From Phycomyces blakesleeanus NRRL 1555(-) (lineage: Eukaryota; Mucoromycota; Mucoromycetes; Mucorales; Phycomycetaceae): a DNA stretch of 64,000 nucleotides. A program made the translations under genes and the position numbers. The DNA lies in contig NW_017265174.1 of the NCBI RefSeq assembly GCF_001638985.1, positions 12,113-76,112 on the forward strand, read 5' to 3'. Below, one piece after another: positions 1 through 11,140 of this stretch (its first letter is position 1; each line of letters starts with the position of its first letter). The notes below the pieces were generated by a model. It did not search any database. It was not told the DNA's origin and was given only the letters and a program-made list of their open reading frames with translations.

Positions 1-840
1 TACTCTGCGGAGAGGTCTGGATTTTCTGATTGGACTTCATTGGTGAACAATGTTAATATCGGGTTGTTTCCAATCTGGACAACCTTTTGCAGGATTAACG
101 AGGCATGATCACTTCATGTCTCTGTGCTGTTAGTATCGACCGAGACAGCGACAAAAATAGGGTTCGGATTAAAGGCATTATGGCTCACAAAGTCCACATC
201 CATGGAACCAGGAGACTGTGACTTATGGTACATTTGGGGGTGAATGTGACGGACAGTACCATGAAACCAGTTGGGTTTAGCGTGTCCATTTTCGTAACAC
301 AGCCAAAAGCCACGTTGAAAAGTGGGATGAGTATTAAAGTTGGAGCAGTCATAACCATCTCCGTGGCAGTACCTACATCATATTGGAAGGAAGCAAGTGA
401 CAACATAGAACTAATAATCAGTGTTACGCCGCTGAATACTATGGGTTAATCACTCATAATCCTGTTCCATTTAGTCGGGATTACAGTGGGCTGTTTGTAT
501 AATGACATATCCTGGGATAATAAAGGTATTGCACTTAGGTTTCTGGCAAATACCTACATCCAGAATTCGTCCATAAATTGCCAGAATTTCACGAATATCA
601 TCGATATGCTCCTGTTTATCTACAGCAGGCAGCCGCAATAGCGTAAGTTTCTGGACTTGATTATCTACAGTGAGGAAAATAGCACCACAAATAGTGTTGT
701 TATGGTCAGGAAAGTGAATTCCTATTTGAACTGCACTTGTAAATTCTGTACAGTCTGTAGACAAAACATTAGTCTCACAAAGAAGTTTATTGCCGTCCTT
801 CGAAAAGGGATCCAGACATCAAGTGAAATGCTGCTGATAT
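1..840 (-). pseudogene. Decayed LINE-type retrotransposon ORF1 (nucleic-acid-binding) fragment
   Basis: Read on the minus strand, 764-471 is an open stretch whose middle (IREILAIYGRILDVGICQK then a GYVIIQT strand) resembles the RRM-like part of ORF1 proteins of mucoralean LINE elements. Downstream, at about 400-230, a different frame reads YCHGDGYDCSNF and WLCYENGHAKPNW. These look like two worn CCHC zinc knuckles, which normally follow that domain. The frame changes between the two parts and a stop interrupts the reading near 130, so the element is dead. The 3' part would lie left of the window. What I see is the knuckle spacing and the order; the assignment to a LINE is inference from family architecture. 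A host CCHC pseudogene is the alternative. Confidence 0.42.
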
Positions 841-1820
841 AAAAGCTCAAAGAGCTTGACGTGAGTCAAAACCATGGGGGATAACTTCGAGAAAAATAAC
901 AATTCCTGGGAAGCGTTCATTATGCCAGATTTGTGAATGAAGTAATTTGGTTCCTCCCACATCTATGAGAGAGCTTGAGTCTTTGTTGACACTCAAAATA
1001 TGAGTTGCTTTGACAGTGTGTTATAGAAGTAGATAGAAGTCAAGTGGATGAGGATTTGGATTTAGATTGGTAGTAGAGGAAGCCATGTGTAAAAAAAACC
1101 TTGTTTATCTCAAACATATTTAAAATAAGAGTCGAAAGAAAAGAAATTGATATGGTAGGCAACTTATATCAAAGTAATTGTATTCAAACAAAAAACAAGC
1201 ATCCTGAATATTATTTTACATAAAACTTATAGCTATATAAGCAGTAAAGCTATCAAACATCTTGTTATCATAATATATATAAGCTAAGTATCGAGTCAAT
1301 TAATGAATCTTGCACATATTGTGCAAGATGGTAATTACGTATCGAATTGAATTAAGTAATAAAGAAATGTATAAAGTTAAAGATCAATTGGTTCAACATG
1401 TAGCATATGAATTTATATGAGTAAACTTTTAGTTATTAAGACAACTATGAAACATTTAAAAGAGTTTCATAAATTTAAACAAACGGACTATTCTCTCTTT
1501 GCATAGTACGGTTATTTATTCTTAATACAATCGTGCTGAAGATGCCAGTCTACCTAGCCTATATATCTTAAAGCAAAAACTGGAAGTTAGTAGTGCTAAA
1601 CGATATATATATATATTTGCCTTAAAATGTTATACTTTTATAAATAATTTGATATACCAATATTATACCAAGTCATATACATAATAATAATAGATAGTAA
1701 ACAGTGTAATTGCTTTACAATCAGAATAAAGCAGTAGGGAAGGGTTAAATAATAACTGTCTGTAGGATTAACTTCCATCCACCAAAGAGAAAAGAAGCGC
1801 TAATATCCTAGTTAGCCTGT
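841..1820. other. AT-rich intergenic stretch, nothing recognised
   Basis: No open reading frame of note and no RNA gene signature. A weak match between about 1515-1550 and the reverse complement of about 9120-9155 suggests that the palindrome described next once reached this far, with a roughly 200-bp length difference between the arms. Confidence 0.5.
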
Positions 1821-2688
1821 CAAAACATTCGTATTATCTGAGTAACTTTTTAATAAAGATATCAATACAAGTTGTAGGTCTTTTGTTTTTTCTCTTTATA
1901 GCCTTTAAAGAAACCAATTACACTATTCTTTACTCGTTAACACTATCTATTATTATTATTTAACAAAAAAGAGGAAGAAGCCTTGATAAAATGGAACATT
2001 AAAGAGGTAAAGACTGATTGACAATTATCCAATGCTACACATACGCTTGACTGCAACAAATTGGTTTCATGTTTGTGTACATTGTCAAGTAAACCTTTCT
2101 TATAAGCTATATATGGCGTTTATGGCGCTTAGGTGTATGGAATTTAAAATAAATTGAGTAAATTATACTATATAACCTACGGATGAGTCAAGTTTATCAT
2201 AAATGAGCTCCTCTGACTTAATTTAGATGCTCAATTTTTCTCACCCTACTTTTTGATTTTGTTCAAGCCATGTCTAGGGAACAATTCAGTGCAGTGTCTT
2301 GAGCTAAGCTTCTTTTCCAAAGTCATTTTCTTAATAAACACACGCACACACACAGACGCACACTAGAACACATATCTATGGACTATGAAGAGCAAAAATT
2401 TACAAATGTCTTGAAAAGGCTTTTATATGATTTAAAAGACAAGACTATGAATAGCTCCTTTTGAGTCTTGTAGCTATTTAGAATATGTTTGCGTTTTGTA
2501 TTGAATTTCAAGCTATCTTGTCGTGATAGTATTTTAGGTTTTGTGAAATGGAGGAGTCATTTCAGACCCAATTTGGCTGGAGAAGATATGACTCATTAAT
2601 GTATATATAATACTGTAAAGCTTTGTGCCCCCAGTCTGTTTAAAGACACACTACTTTAGATTTTTTGCCAACGTTTGAAAAAAAAATT

Positions 2689-3560
2689 CCCTCAAACTTG
2701 AGCTTACGTTTATGTAGAATTGGTAGTATTATAGCGCACAGACCATGTTATGCTACTTTTGTGTAATACACTGTGCTTTGAACAAGTAGATACTTCACTG
2801 TCTATCGATGTGATTTTAATACAACACCTAGCAATTTCAATATTTAATAAAGTTAATTTCATATGAAAAAGTTTGCTGGTCTCAACTTTCCCACTGCAAG
2901 TTAAATAATGGGATTACATTTTAAACAATATTAAGCTTGCTATAATGATATACATATCGTACTGTCTTGAATTCCAAGCTGTTCAAAGTGGATTTTATTT
3001 GTTTGAATGTTTGTGTATTGTCTTTAACTACAGTAAAGAAGACTATAGCTTAAATAATGCAAGTCCTTGTGAGGATTAACAATACACAGCACTGTATTTG
3101 AACCAACAATCGTTTTACTTATACTAGCACTAGCTGTTATAATGTGTCATGCTGAGTACTCATAGGGCTCTATAGAAAAAAATACATTTCTTATATATAA
3201 TATTTACTTGTACCGTTAACTTTGGCTATCAACATATTGAATGCAATTTTATTCCCATAGTCAATCCCATAGTAGCTGTATATTCTAGTACTACAGAATA
3301 AAGTAAAGAACCTATGTTTTAATAAGGTTTCGGGGTTTTTTTAAAAATAAAATAAAGAAAACATGTGTATGTATCTCAAGAAGTGTAATTAAAGAAGTAT
3401 AAAATCCAAGTAGTTAGAATTAAAGAGAGTTGGTTATATATTTAATATTTGACGAAGAATTAAAAAAGGCGTTCATTTTTTTCTTTTTTTTTTCTTTTTT
3501 GAGCAGCCAATCAAGGATCAGTTAAGATACTAAAAATGAATCCCAGAATCTTTGTGTTAC
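2689..3560 (+). repeat. 872-bp perfect inverted repeat, left copy
   Basis: Reading it line by line against the reverse complement of 6782-7653 I found no difference, including the homopolymer tract T7-C-T10-C-T6 near 3474-3500. Both copies are 872 bp. Identity stops abruptly on each side: at 3561 the promoter-proximal sequence diverges, and before 2689 the right arm holds about 470 bp that the left lacks. Confidence 0.9.
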
Positions 3561-3622
3561 CTTTACACTTATTCTTCTTAAATTTGTGTTATTATGTTAC
3601 CTATGATATAAACAGCTACAGG

Positions 3623-3629
3623 TATAAAA
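3623..3629 (+). promoter_or_regulatory. TATA-like box of the left C2H2 gene
   Basis: GTATAAAAAGGAT lies about 85 bp before the ATG at 3712. The same element sits at the same relative place upstream of the mirror-image gene (reverse complement at about 6709-6716), although the surrounding 150 bp has diverged. Conservation of the element against that background supports function. Confidence 0.5.
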
Positions 3630-3711
3630 AGGATTTGGAATTTGAAACAAATCATCCTTACTCTTCACCTCCTATATCACTCTTTTCCACTACTTCTTTA
3701 CCACTTTTCTG

Positions 3712-4570
3712 ATGTCTTTGAATTCTGGGTTACCCACCGGTCGGTATGAGCGTGTACAACCTTCATCTGTGAGTGAAATGATCCAGTTTCTCGGAAAAAA
3801 AGAAGAAAATCAAATGTGGTGGATATAACTAACATCTAAGATATATTTGTAGACCTCTAGTATTTATTATAAGCAGTTTATTTATATGGGTAATTATAAT
3901 ACTCAACTTAGATTACTGAAGTGTTGGAGTAATCCATGCTTACAATCTCATATAGACTCTTTTTCTCGTCTCAATATTACCAACAATACAAGTTCTTCCT
4001 ATTCTACTACAAGAAAATAAACTTATACGCCCTCAACTCAGAGATCTAATATATTTTTTTACTTATCTTCTTGGTTTAATAAAACATTCTTTATCTAGCA
4101 GTTTTTACGACTAAGCAACCTCTAAAGGCTTTTTATCAACGACTTTCATCAATACCTCCTCTAGAACATGACTCACCAGCATCATCTCCGTATGAATCTA
4201 AGTATGGTATGTCAGAAACTATATTAAACGAGAGATTTTGATGATTCTCTAACGAATTTGTGTCTTTTATTAAGCTGTAGAGCTTGAAGATCATAAACAG
4301 CTGATAAAGTACAATCCAAATGACATTCATACTTTAAAATATACTAGCAATGGACTGCCGCTTCCAAACTCCAGTACTTTGAGTCCAAAGCCTTTAAATG
4401 AATACGTATGTCTTGACTGCTATTATAGAACGTCCAAGAAATACAATTTTGATAGACATATGGGCATCCACAAAGGAAAAAGATCTGTGTATAGCTGCGG
4501 AAAATGTCAAAGAAGCTATACTACGAAATACAACCTTTCCAGACATATTGGCCAAAGCAAATGTAGATAG
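3712..4570 (+). CDS. C2H2 zinc-finger protein, left paralogue of palindrome
   Basis: Two C-terminal C2H2 fingers are plain in the last exon: YVCLDCYYRTSKKYNFDRH with HMGIH, then YSCGKCQRSYTTKYNLSRH ending QSKCR and the stop at 4568-4570. Proposed exons are 3712-3768, 3853-3889, 3956-3991, 4099-4206 and 4275-4570 (177 aa). Exons 1, 2 and 4 have exactly the lengths of their mirror-image partners (57, 37 and 108 nt). Exon 3 is doubtful: its frame meets a TAA at 4018, so it must end at a poor donor (3992), or be skipped, which also keeps the frame (165 aa). The N-terminal part is Ser/Pro-rich without a known domain. Probable nuclear DNA-binding protein; target unknown. The ATG is placed by its match to the right copy. 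Confidence 0.7.
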
Positions 4571-5700
4571 CTTATGCGAGCCTTTATATTCAAATTATGT
4601 CATATATATATATATATATATATCTTTTGTACAATATCTTTACATGTATTCTTAATAAATCAAAAGTTTTTCTTCATACTCTGCATACTTTTATTATAAT
4701 TAAACCATAAACTAGCTGAATATATATATATATAACATATTACATCTCTTCAAATAAGATCATCAAACCAAAGTGATAGATACATAAACCACAGGTAATG
4801 ATATTAAAGGATACCTTTTTTTATAGAGTATTTAAAGACTGGTACAGCCATACAATTCTTCAATTCAAATATAAATTGGCGACAAGCAATAAGACGAGAG
4901 AGAGAGAGAGAGGATGTGTACATATGGTACACTGCTCATCAAACATATATCTGACTATAAGCTTTAAAACAGCATATCTTCATTTGAGAACCATTAGACA
5001 GATAATTAACAAAAACATGGGGCTGAGCAATTCGACATCAGATGATATGCAATTATTATAATAATTGTTACTACTATTTATAGAGAAAAGGAGGTAAGAG
5101 TAGGAGGAGCTGGAGCAGAAGCTTACTTGGGCAGTGAATTAATTTTGACACACTAGCTTTAAAGGAAATACTATTCAGTAAGCCATGATACTGTAACAGA
5201 CTCTGTAGAGTAACCATCAAAAAGGCAAAGGTGTGAGAACACAGAACCAAGAATTATATTTGATTTTGAGAAACCATTCTGAATAAATAAATATCTTGTA
5301 GCATATTTCCCACCCTTTTGACCTCTCTATATCACCATCTAGTTAGCTTATATAATGTCCGTTTATAAGAATAATATGATATCGACTAAATTTCTTCTAA
5401 TAATTGCCTCAACAAAAATGGAAAATGAGAAGATAGGATTAGGCTTCATTATACAAACTATATAAAATCCATGTATACACTGGATATGATGCCAGTACTA
5501 AGATTGTATAGTAAATCAGTGGTCTTTTATTGAGTATAAAAGAGAACATAAATAAAATTGAATTGAAAATGAAAATGGAAGTGAAGATAGAGATAAAAGG
5601 GAAAGTTGAAATAAAAAGATAAAGAACATAAATAAAGAAGTTGTACAAAGGAAAGGATATATATGAACGTAACTAAAAGAGCATAGGTTATCATAGGTCA
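4571..5700. other. Spacer between the two convergent C2H2 genes
   Basis: This is the centre of the palindrome. It has no clear mirror symmetry of its own and no convincing gene. It contains (TA)n runs at 4603-4624 and 4720-4735 and a short GA tract near 4895-4912. It must hold the 3' ends and terminators of both genes. Confidence 0.6.
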
Positions 5701-6620
5701 TTAACATTTGCGCTGCTTGATATGTCTTTTAAGATTGTAGTTTTTAGTGTATTTTTTTGGACATTTAGGGCAGCAAAACAAACTTCTGTTGCCCGAGTGG
5801 GTTTCCAAATGTCTAGCAAGATTAGATTTCTTATCCGTTTTATACAGACACTTAGGGCATATGTGCCTCTTTGTAGGGCTTAGACCGGAAGCTCTGGTGT
5901 TTTGAGACGATGGATTATGAGGATCATATTGTACTTGTTGTTGGGCTGTTTCCGGCTGATAATCAGAATCTTGAAAAAGACCATACTCATTATATAACTA
6001 TTCAAAAAATAATTTACTGTGTAACCCATTACGTACCATTTTCATCGTGGCCTTGAGAAGATCCTGGGGAAGTTGGACCAAGCGGTGGCAACGATGGAGA
6101 ACCCTGAAAATGCGGCTCTACATTAGCACCAGGGATGGGAGCAGCTGAAGGTTTTCTTAGTTAGCACTACTTGAATATGTATCCAAGCCTAAAGTTGAAA
6201 CCTCTCTAAATTTTAATTTGTGTGTTTAAGAACAAATGAATACCTAATATTCCAGGTATATGATTCTTGAACTGGTCCCAGGACAGGAGGCAAGTACTAT
6301 CCTGTTGTGTACGAGGCTCATAGTTTTGGAAAGGGTATGCTTGCTGGTGTGTGCTATTTCCATTAAGACACCCTATACAAAGATTTGAGTGTGTATTCCA
6401 TCAAGGCGCAAGTAATTTATTCTTAATAAAAATTACCGTAATCAAGCCACTCTTGGTCTGAAACACTAGGGGTCTACAACAAAGAAATGTTTTAAGCAGC
6501 TGGCTACGTCCACCGCATTTGATTTTTTTCTTTTTTTCCGAGAAACCGGGTCGTGTCACTTACGGATGAAGGCTGTACACAATAGTACTGACCGGTGGGT
6601 AGATAAAAACGTGAAGACAT
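5701..6620 (-). CDS. C2H2 zinc-finger protein, right paralogue of palindrome
   Basis: Five exons on the minus strand (6620-6564, 6473-6437, 6372-6244, 6144-6037, 5969-5701) sum to 600 nt, giving an intact 199-aa protein. Two C2H2 fingers close it: HICPKCLYKTDKKSNLARH with HLETH, then FCCPKCPKKYTKNYNLKRH with a terminal QRKC. The first 130 residues are Gln, Pro and Ser rich, as in many fungal transcription activators. The first exon (MSSRFYLPTGQYYCVQPSS) aligns with the left paralogue, which fixes the start. Donors and acceptors are canonical, with a CTAAC branch site before exon 4. It is probably a sequence-specific DNA-binding regulator in the nucleus; the name of the family member is unknown. 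Confidence 0.82.
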
Positions 6621-6781
6621 CAGAAAAGCGGTAAAGAAGTGGTAGAAAAAAGTGATATTGGGATTGATAAGAGAGAATAAGGATGATTTTTTTTCGAATC
6701 TAATATCCTTTTTATACTTGTAGAATTATTTATATCAAAGGTTACATAGTAAAGACAAATGTCCAAGAAGTGTTTGCTAAA

Positions 6782-7653
6782 GTAACACAAAGATTCTGGG
6801 ATTCATTTTTAGTATCTTAACTGATCCTTGATTGGCTGCTCAAAAAAGAAAAAAAAAAGAAAAAAATGAACGCCTTTTTTAATTCTTCGTCAAATATTAA
6901 ATATATAACCAACTCTCTTTAATTCTAACTACTTGGATTTTATACTTCTTTAATTACACTTCTTGAGATACATACACATGTTTTCTTTATTTTATTTTTA
7001 AAAAAACCCCGAAACCTTATTAAAACATAGGTTCTTTACTTTATTCTGTAGTACTAGAATATACAGCTACTATGGGATTGACTATGGGAATAAAATTGCA
7101 TTCAATATGTTGATAGCCAAAGTTAACGGTACAAGTAAATATTATATATAAGAAATGTATTTTTTTCTATAGAGCCCTATGAGTACTCAGCATGACACAT
7201 TATAACAGCTAGTGCTAGTATAAGTAAAACGATTGTTGGTTCAAATACAGTGCTGTGTATTGTTAATCCTCACAAGGACTTGCATTATTTAAGCTATAGT
7301 CTTCTTTACTGTAGTTAAAGACAATACACAAACATTCAAACAAATAAAATCCACTTTGAACAGCTTGGAATTCAAGACAGTACGATATGTATATCATTAT
7401 AGCAAGCTTAATATTGTTTAAAATGTAATCCCATTATTTAACTTGCAGTGGGAAAGTTGAGACCAGCAAACTTTTTCATATGAAATTAACTTTATTAAAT
7501 ATTGAAATTGCTAGGTGTTGTATTAAAATCACATCGATAGACAGTGAAGTATCTACTTGTTCAAAGCACAGTGTATTACACAAAAGTAGCATAACATGGT
7601 CTGTGCGCTATAATACTACCAATTCTACATAAACGTAAGCTCAAGTTTGAGGG
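6782..7653 (-). repeat. 872-bp perfect inverted repeat, right copy
   Basis: Identical by eye to the reverse complement of 2689-3560 with no length difference. Together with the left copy it flanks a 3.2-kb central segment that holds both zinc-finger genes. Confidence 0.9.
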
Positions 7654-8112
7654 TGCATCTTTATTTTCTCAAGCTGAGACGGTGGGCGTGATGGTTGGTG
7701 GCCGCCACATTGCGGAGAAAGTGATAAGTGGCGAGAGGAGACTGAAGTGGATGTAGAGTAGGAAGAACGAAATTGGCAGAGGAGGCCATTATCAGAGGAA
7801 GTTTAGTGAAGGATAATAAAGGAACCTTTTTATCTCGTTAAAAACACTTTCCCATTTTTATTTCATTTTGACAACTGATTCCATCCCCATACGCCTAGTC
7901 ATAAATATTATTTGACGCCCCTAATTAAATACTGAGTGTATTTCTATTGTCTTGAGAACTTTTCCTCTTAACAGTAGTTTATTGACCCTCGTTACCACGC
8001 CTCCAATTGATAATATAACCCTTGCTAGCTAGTAATCCGGCCATAAAAACTATTCAACTAGAGCGTCCTTCCTCATAGTAGACTTGTAATTAGTTATACC
8101 TGCTCCCTCAAG
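7646..8112. mobile_element. Possible small non-autonomous DNA element with short terminal inverted repeats
   Basis: This 467-bp block is present in the right arm and missing from the left. Its ends are mirror images: TTTGAGGGTGCA at 7646 and the reverse complement of TGCTCCCTCAAG at 8101-8112 (10 of 12 match). It is richer in GC than its surroundings and encodes nothing. No convincing target-site duplication was found, so deletion from the left arm remains possible. Confidence 0.35.
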
Positions 8113-9368
8113 TACCCTACGTGTCAAAGCGTCACAAAAAAAAACGAAAGTAGTGCGTCTATAAGAAGACTGGGGCACAAACCTTTACAGTATTATATAT
8201 ACATTAATGAGTCATATCTCCTCCAGCCAAATTGGGCCTGAAATATCTCCTCTTGTATTATCGTAAAAGCCTAGACACAGTATAAAAAAAAGACGAATTG
8301 AACCTAAAATTCCTCCTCCATTTCACAAAAGCCCAGATAAAGTATCAAGACAAGATGGCTTGACATTCAATACAAAACACAAACATATTTTAAATAGTCA
8401 CAAAACTCAAAAGGAGCTATTCATAGTCTTGTCTGTTGAATGATACAAAAGTCTTTTCAAAATATCTGTAAATTGTTGCTCTTCATAGTCCATAGATATG
8501 TGTTCTAGTGTGCGTCTGTGTGCGTCTGTGTGTGTTCATTAAGAAAATGGCTTTGGAAAAGAAGCTTAGCTCAAGACACTGCACTGAATTGTTCTCTAGA
8601 CATTCCTTGAACAAAAACAAAAAGTAGGGTGAGAAAAATTGAGCATCTAAATTAAGTCAGAGGAGCTCATTTATGATAAACTTGACTCATCCGTAGGTTA
8701 TATAGTATAATTTACTCAATTTATTTTAAATTCCATACACCTAGGCGCCATAAGCGCTATATATAGCTTATAGGAAAAGTTTACTTGACAATATACACAA
8801 ACATGAAACCAATTTGTTGCAGTCAAGTGTATGTGTAGCATTGGATAATTGTCAATCAGTCTTTACTTCTTTAATGTCCCATTTATTGAAGGCTCCTTCC
8901 TTTTTTTCCAAAAAAAAAGAAAGAATACATATTATTATTAACGAATAAAGAGTGGTTTCTTTGGTTCCTTGAAGATATGTAAAGAAAAACACATACACAC
9001 TTTGTCTCTATATCTTGACTGAGAAAGTTATCCAAATAATATGAATGATTTTATAGACCAATTAAGAGAGTAAGACCTGAGGTCTTCTTTACTTGAAATT
9101 GGTTGAATAAGATTTTACACATAGCCTTTAGTACAGTCGTTTAAGAATAAAATCATATAAGATCTATTGCCAGTAAAAGCAAGCATATGTTTTCTTCCTT
9201 TCTTTTAAAAGAAGAAGAAATAGTAGCGGTTCTCGACTAAGGATAATATCTTTTGGCATGAAATTTACGAATATATATATACTCGCTGTCTAAAAAGTTT
9301 CAACCTTTGCAAAAAAAGGACTAAAAAAAACATTGCTTTTACTCGATTCTGTCAATGGAATATACCAT

Positions 9369-10476
9369 GCAACACACACCTTCATCACAAAAGACACGTA
9401 GCTTATGTGAGAAAAGTAATTCCTACAAATATGAGCCCATAATTTATAAGGATTTTACGGATCCCGAGCCAGGCCATATCTTATTAGTAGTTGGAATGAA
9501 ATCTAGCAACTGTCAGGCACATGATTAAGAGAATAAATGAAATAGGACTACCAGAGTTAATAAGAGGGCTAGGAAGGTCCAGAAAGGCTTATGAGAGAAC
9601 AGAAAGACACCTTGTTTAATTAGTTATGAGGGACCCCTTTTGCCTCCTACTCTAGACAAAAAGCCCCTTAAAAGAAGATGGCGGTTTATTTCTTTGTAGA
9701 AGGACAATAATCAGCTGTCTCAAGCAATTTTAGGCTTTGGATAATATACCGAAGGATATAAGTCAGTTTTAACAGAAAGCTACAAGAAAAGGCGGTTGAA
9801 TTGAGCTTGAGAGCATGTCAATTGGGCCTATGACAAGTGGAAAGATGTAATTTGGCTCGGTGAAACATGAGTTACAATCAAATATAATTATGGAAAAGTT
9901 AGAGCAATTAAGAGATTTGAGAAAAGGCATAAAAAAGATTGTCAAGGGAACCAAGTGAGAGAAGAGTGGTGTAGTTATCTGAAGCTATTGTTAGGCTGGT
10001 AGTTTTAGTGGTTTTTGGTGTTTCTATATGGGGATGTAAATCAAAACCAATATGTAATCACCTCGGCTCAGACCTCCCTCCCTTTATCCCTAAAATGTTT
10101 TGCAAGAACAGAATAGGCACTTTGCGTTCCAAGAAGACAACGCCAGCTATCATTCTGGGTCATATTCGAGATAGTGAAAAACCAGTCGTAAGATCCGGGA
10201 ACTTGACTAGTGATCAGTGCAAATCCTGGATCTTAGCCCTATTGAGCATCTCTGATAGTGAATTTGAGAGAGCGTATGAGTGATGAAAGGCGTCAGTACC
10301 AACAAAATTTGTTATTTGAAGGCTGCAATTCAATTAGTAGAAAATGATAGATATCAAACTGGCATCAAGTTTGGAAGACAGAATGGAACATCGATACCAA
10401 GCTATAGTCGAGGTCAAAGGAAGTCATACCAAATATTACTCTTACTTTAAGTATATTTCAATAATAAACACACATT
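9369..10476 (+). pseudogene. Tc1/mariner-type DDE transposase fossil
   Basis: Pieces of a Tc1 transposase appear in the correct order but in changing frames. They are an HTH segment (TVRHMIKRINEIGLPELIRG, about 9510-9570), WKDVIWLGET followed by VTIKYNYGK (first catalytic region, about 9830-9900, with its Asp no longer visible), FQEDNASYHS (second Asp, about 10125-10160), DLSPIEHL (third catalytic Asp region, about 10222-10250) and the family's C-terminal end YQAIVEVKGSHTKY (about 10395-10435). Several stops and frameshifts separate them. An ATG at 9369 may be the old start. A sequence at 9285-9310 (ACTCGCTGTCTAAAAAGTTT) resembles Tc1 termini but I found no matching opposite end. It is inactive. 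Confidence 0.8.
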
Positions 10477-10599
10477 AAATCTTACATTTGAAGTTTGAGT
10501 TCTTTAGCTATTATTGCTGATGAGCAATTGAATGTTGAATACATGCTATGCTTTCTCTCCTGTATTTTGTGGGCTCAGAGTTCCAAACCTTTTTTCCTG

Positions 10600-11140
10600 T
10601 TATTAATAATAATTAAATAAATAATATTGCTGTAATAAAGTATATAATTTATATTAAGATAATGAGGTATTTGAAGTACAAGTTAGTCTTTCTTTTGGCT
10701 TATTGTCATATGTGGATGTACATACGCTTTGACTAATGTGCCCTTACCATCATTTAATCAACGGGGCACAATACTCAAATTACATTTTACCATGAGAGTT
10801 TAGAGATCCACTTTATACTCTCCAATTAAAAAACCCAAATTGATATCTTTTGGTTTTGGTTTTGGTTTTGGTTTTGATCAATCAATCAATCAATTAATTT
10901 AATCTATAGAAAAGCCGTTTTTTATATCATTTTTAATTAGTAAAGATTACCAGTGGCTGTTAGATGTCTTGAAATGAAAATATATATTTGGATGAGCATA
11001 TACCAAATGTTTGAGCTTGGCTTTTGTGGTATAGCTGTCCAACTGAATAGCAAGAAAATGAATACATATAGTAAAGAAGATTTATTGAACTAATTGAAGT
11101 TGTTTCTATAGCTATAAAGTTACTTTTTAGTTTACTTTGA
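10600..11140 (+). repeat. Orphan 3' flank of a lost F-box gene copy (copy D)
   Basis: The stretch follows the 3' flanking DNA of the intact F-box gene (43230-43690) nearly in full. Shared blocks include the GTAATAAAGTATATA polyadenylation-like segment, TTATTGTC-TATGTG, AATACTCAAATTACATTTTA, ACTTTATACTCTCCAATTAAAAAAC, the TTTTGGTTTTGGTTTTG array and GTATAGCTGTCCAA. No F-box coding sequence precedes it; the Tc1 fossil does. A fourth tandem copy was probably deleted or replaced here. Confidence 0.75.
10852..10890. repeat. (GGTTTT)n and (ATCA)n microsatellite
   Basis: Five units of TTTTGG followed by four of ATCA. The array downstream of F-box copy B at 43470-43490 has fewer units, so the repeat number has changed since the duplication. 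Confidence 0.8.

Larger units (their letters stand above)
1821..3711 (+). repeat. Left arm of large palindrome (upstream half)
   Basis: This segment matches the reverse complement of 6621-9054. Anchors that are easy to see are the block around 2040-2230 (matching 8670-8850), the block around 2555-2640 (matching 8160-8245), and 2689-3560, which is identical to 6782-7653. The match continues through the promoter-proximal 150 bp and into the zinc-finger gene. Outside the identical block the arms differ by substitutions and small indels. No long open reading frame lies in the arm, so it appears to be regulatory or duplicated intergenic DNA. Confidence 0.9.
6621..9054 (-). repeat. Right arm of large palindrome (upstream half)
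   Basis: Reverse-complement partner of 1821-3711. It is longer because of an extra block at about 7654-8130 and small differences such as a near-duplicate segment at 8240-8340. Outer match is clear to the AAAGTTATCCAAATAATATGAATG block ending near 9050. No gene is visible in it. Confidence 0.88.
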
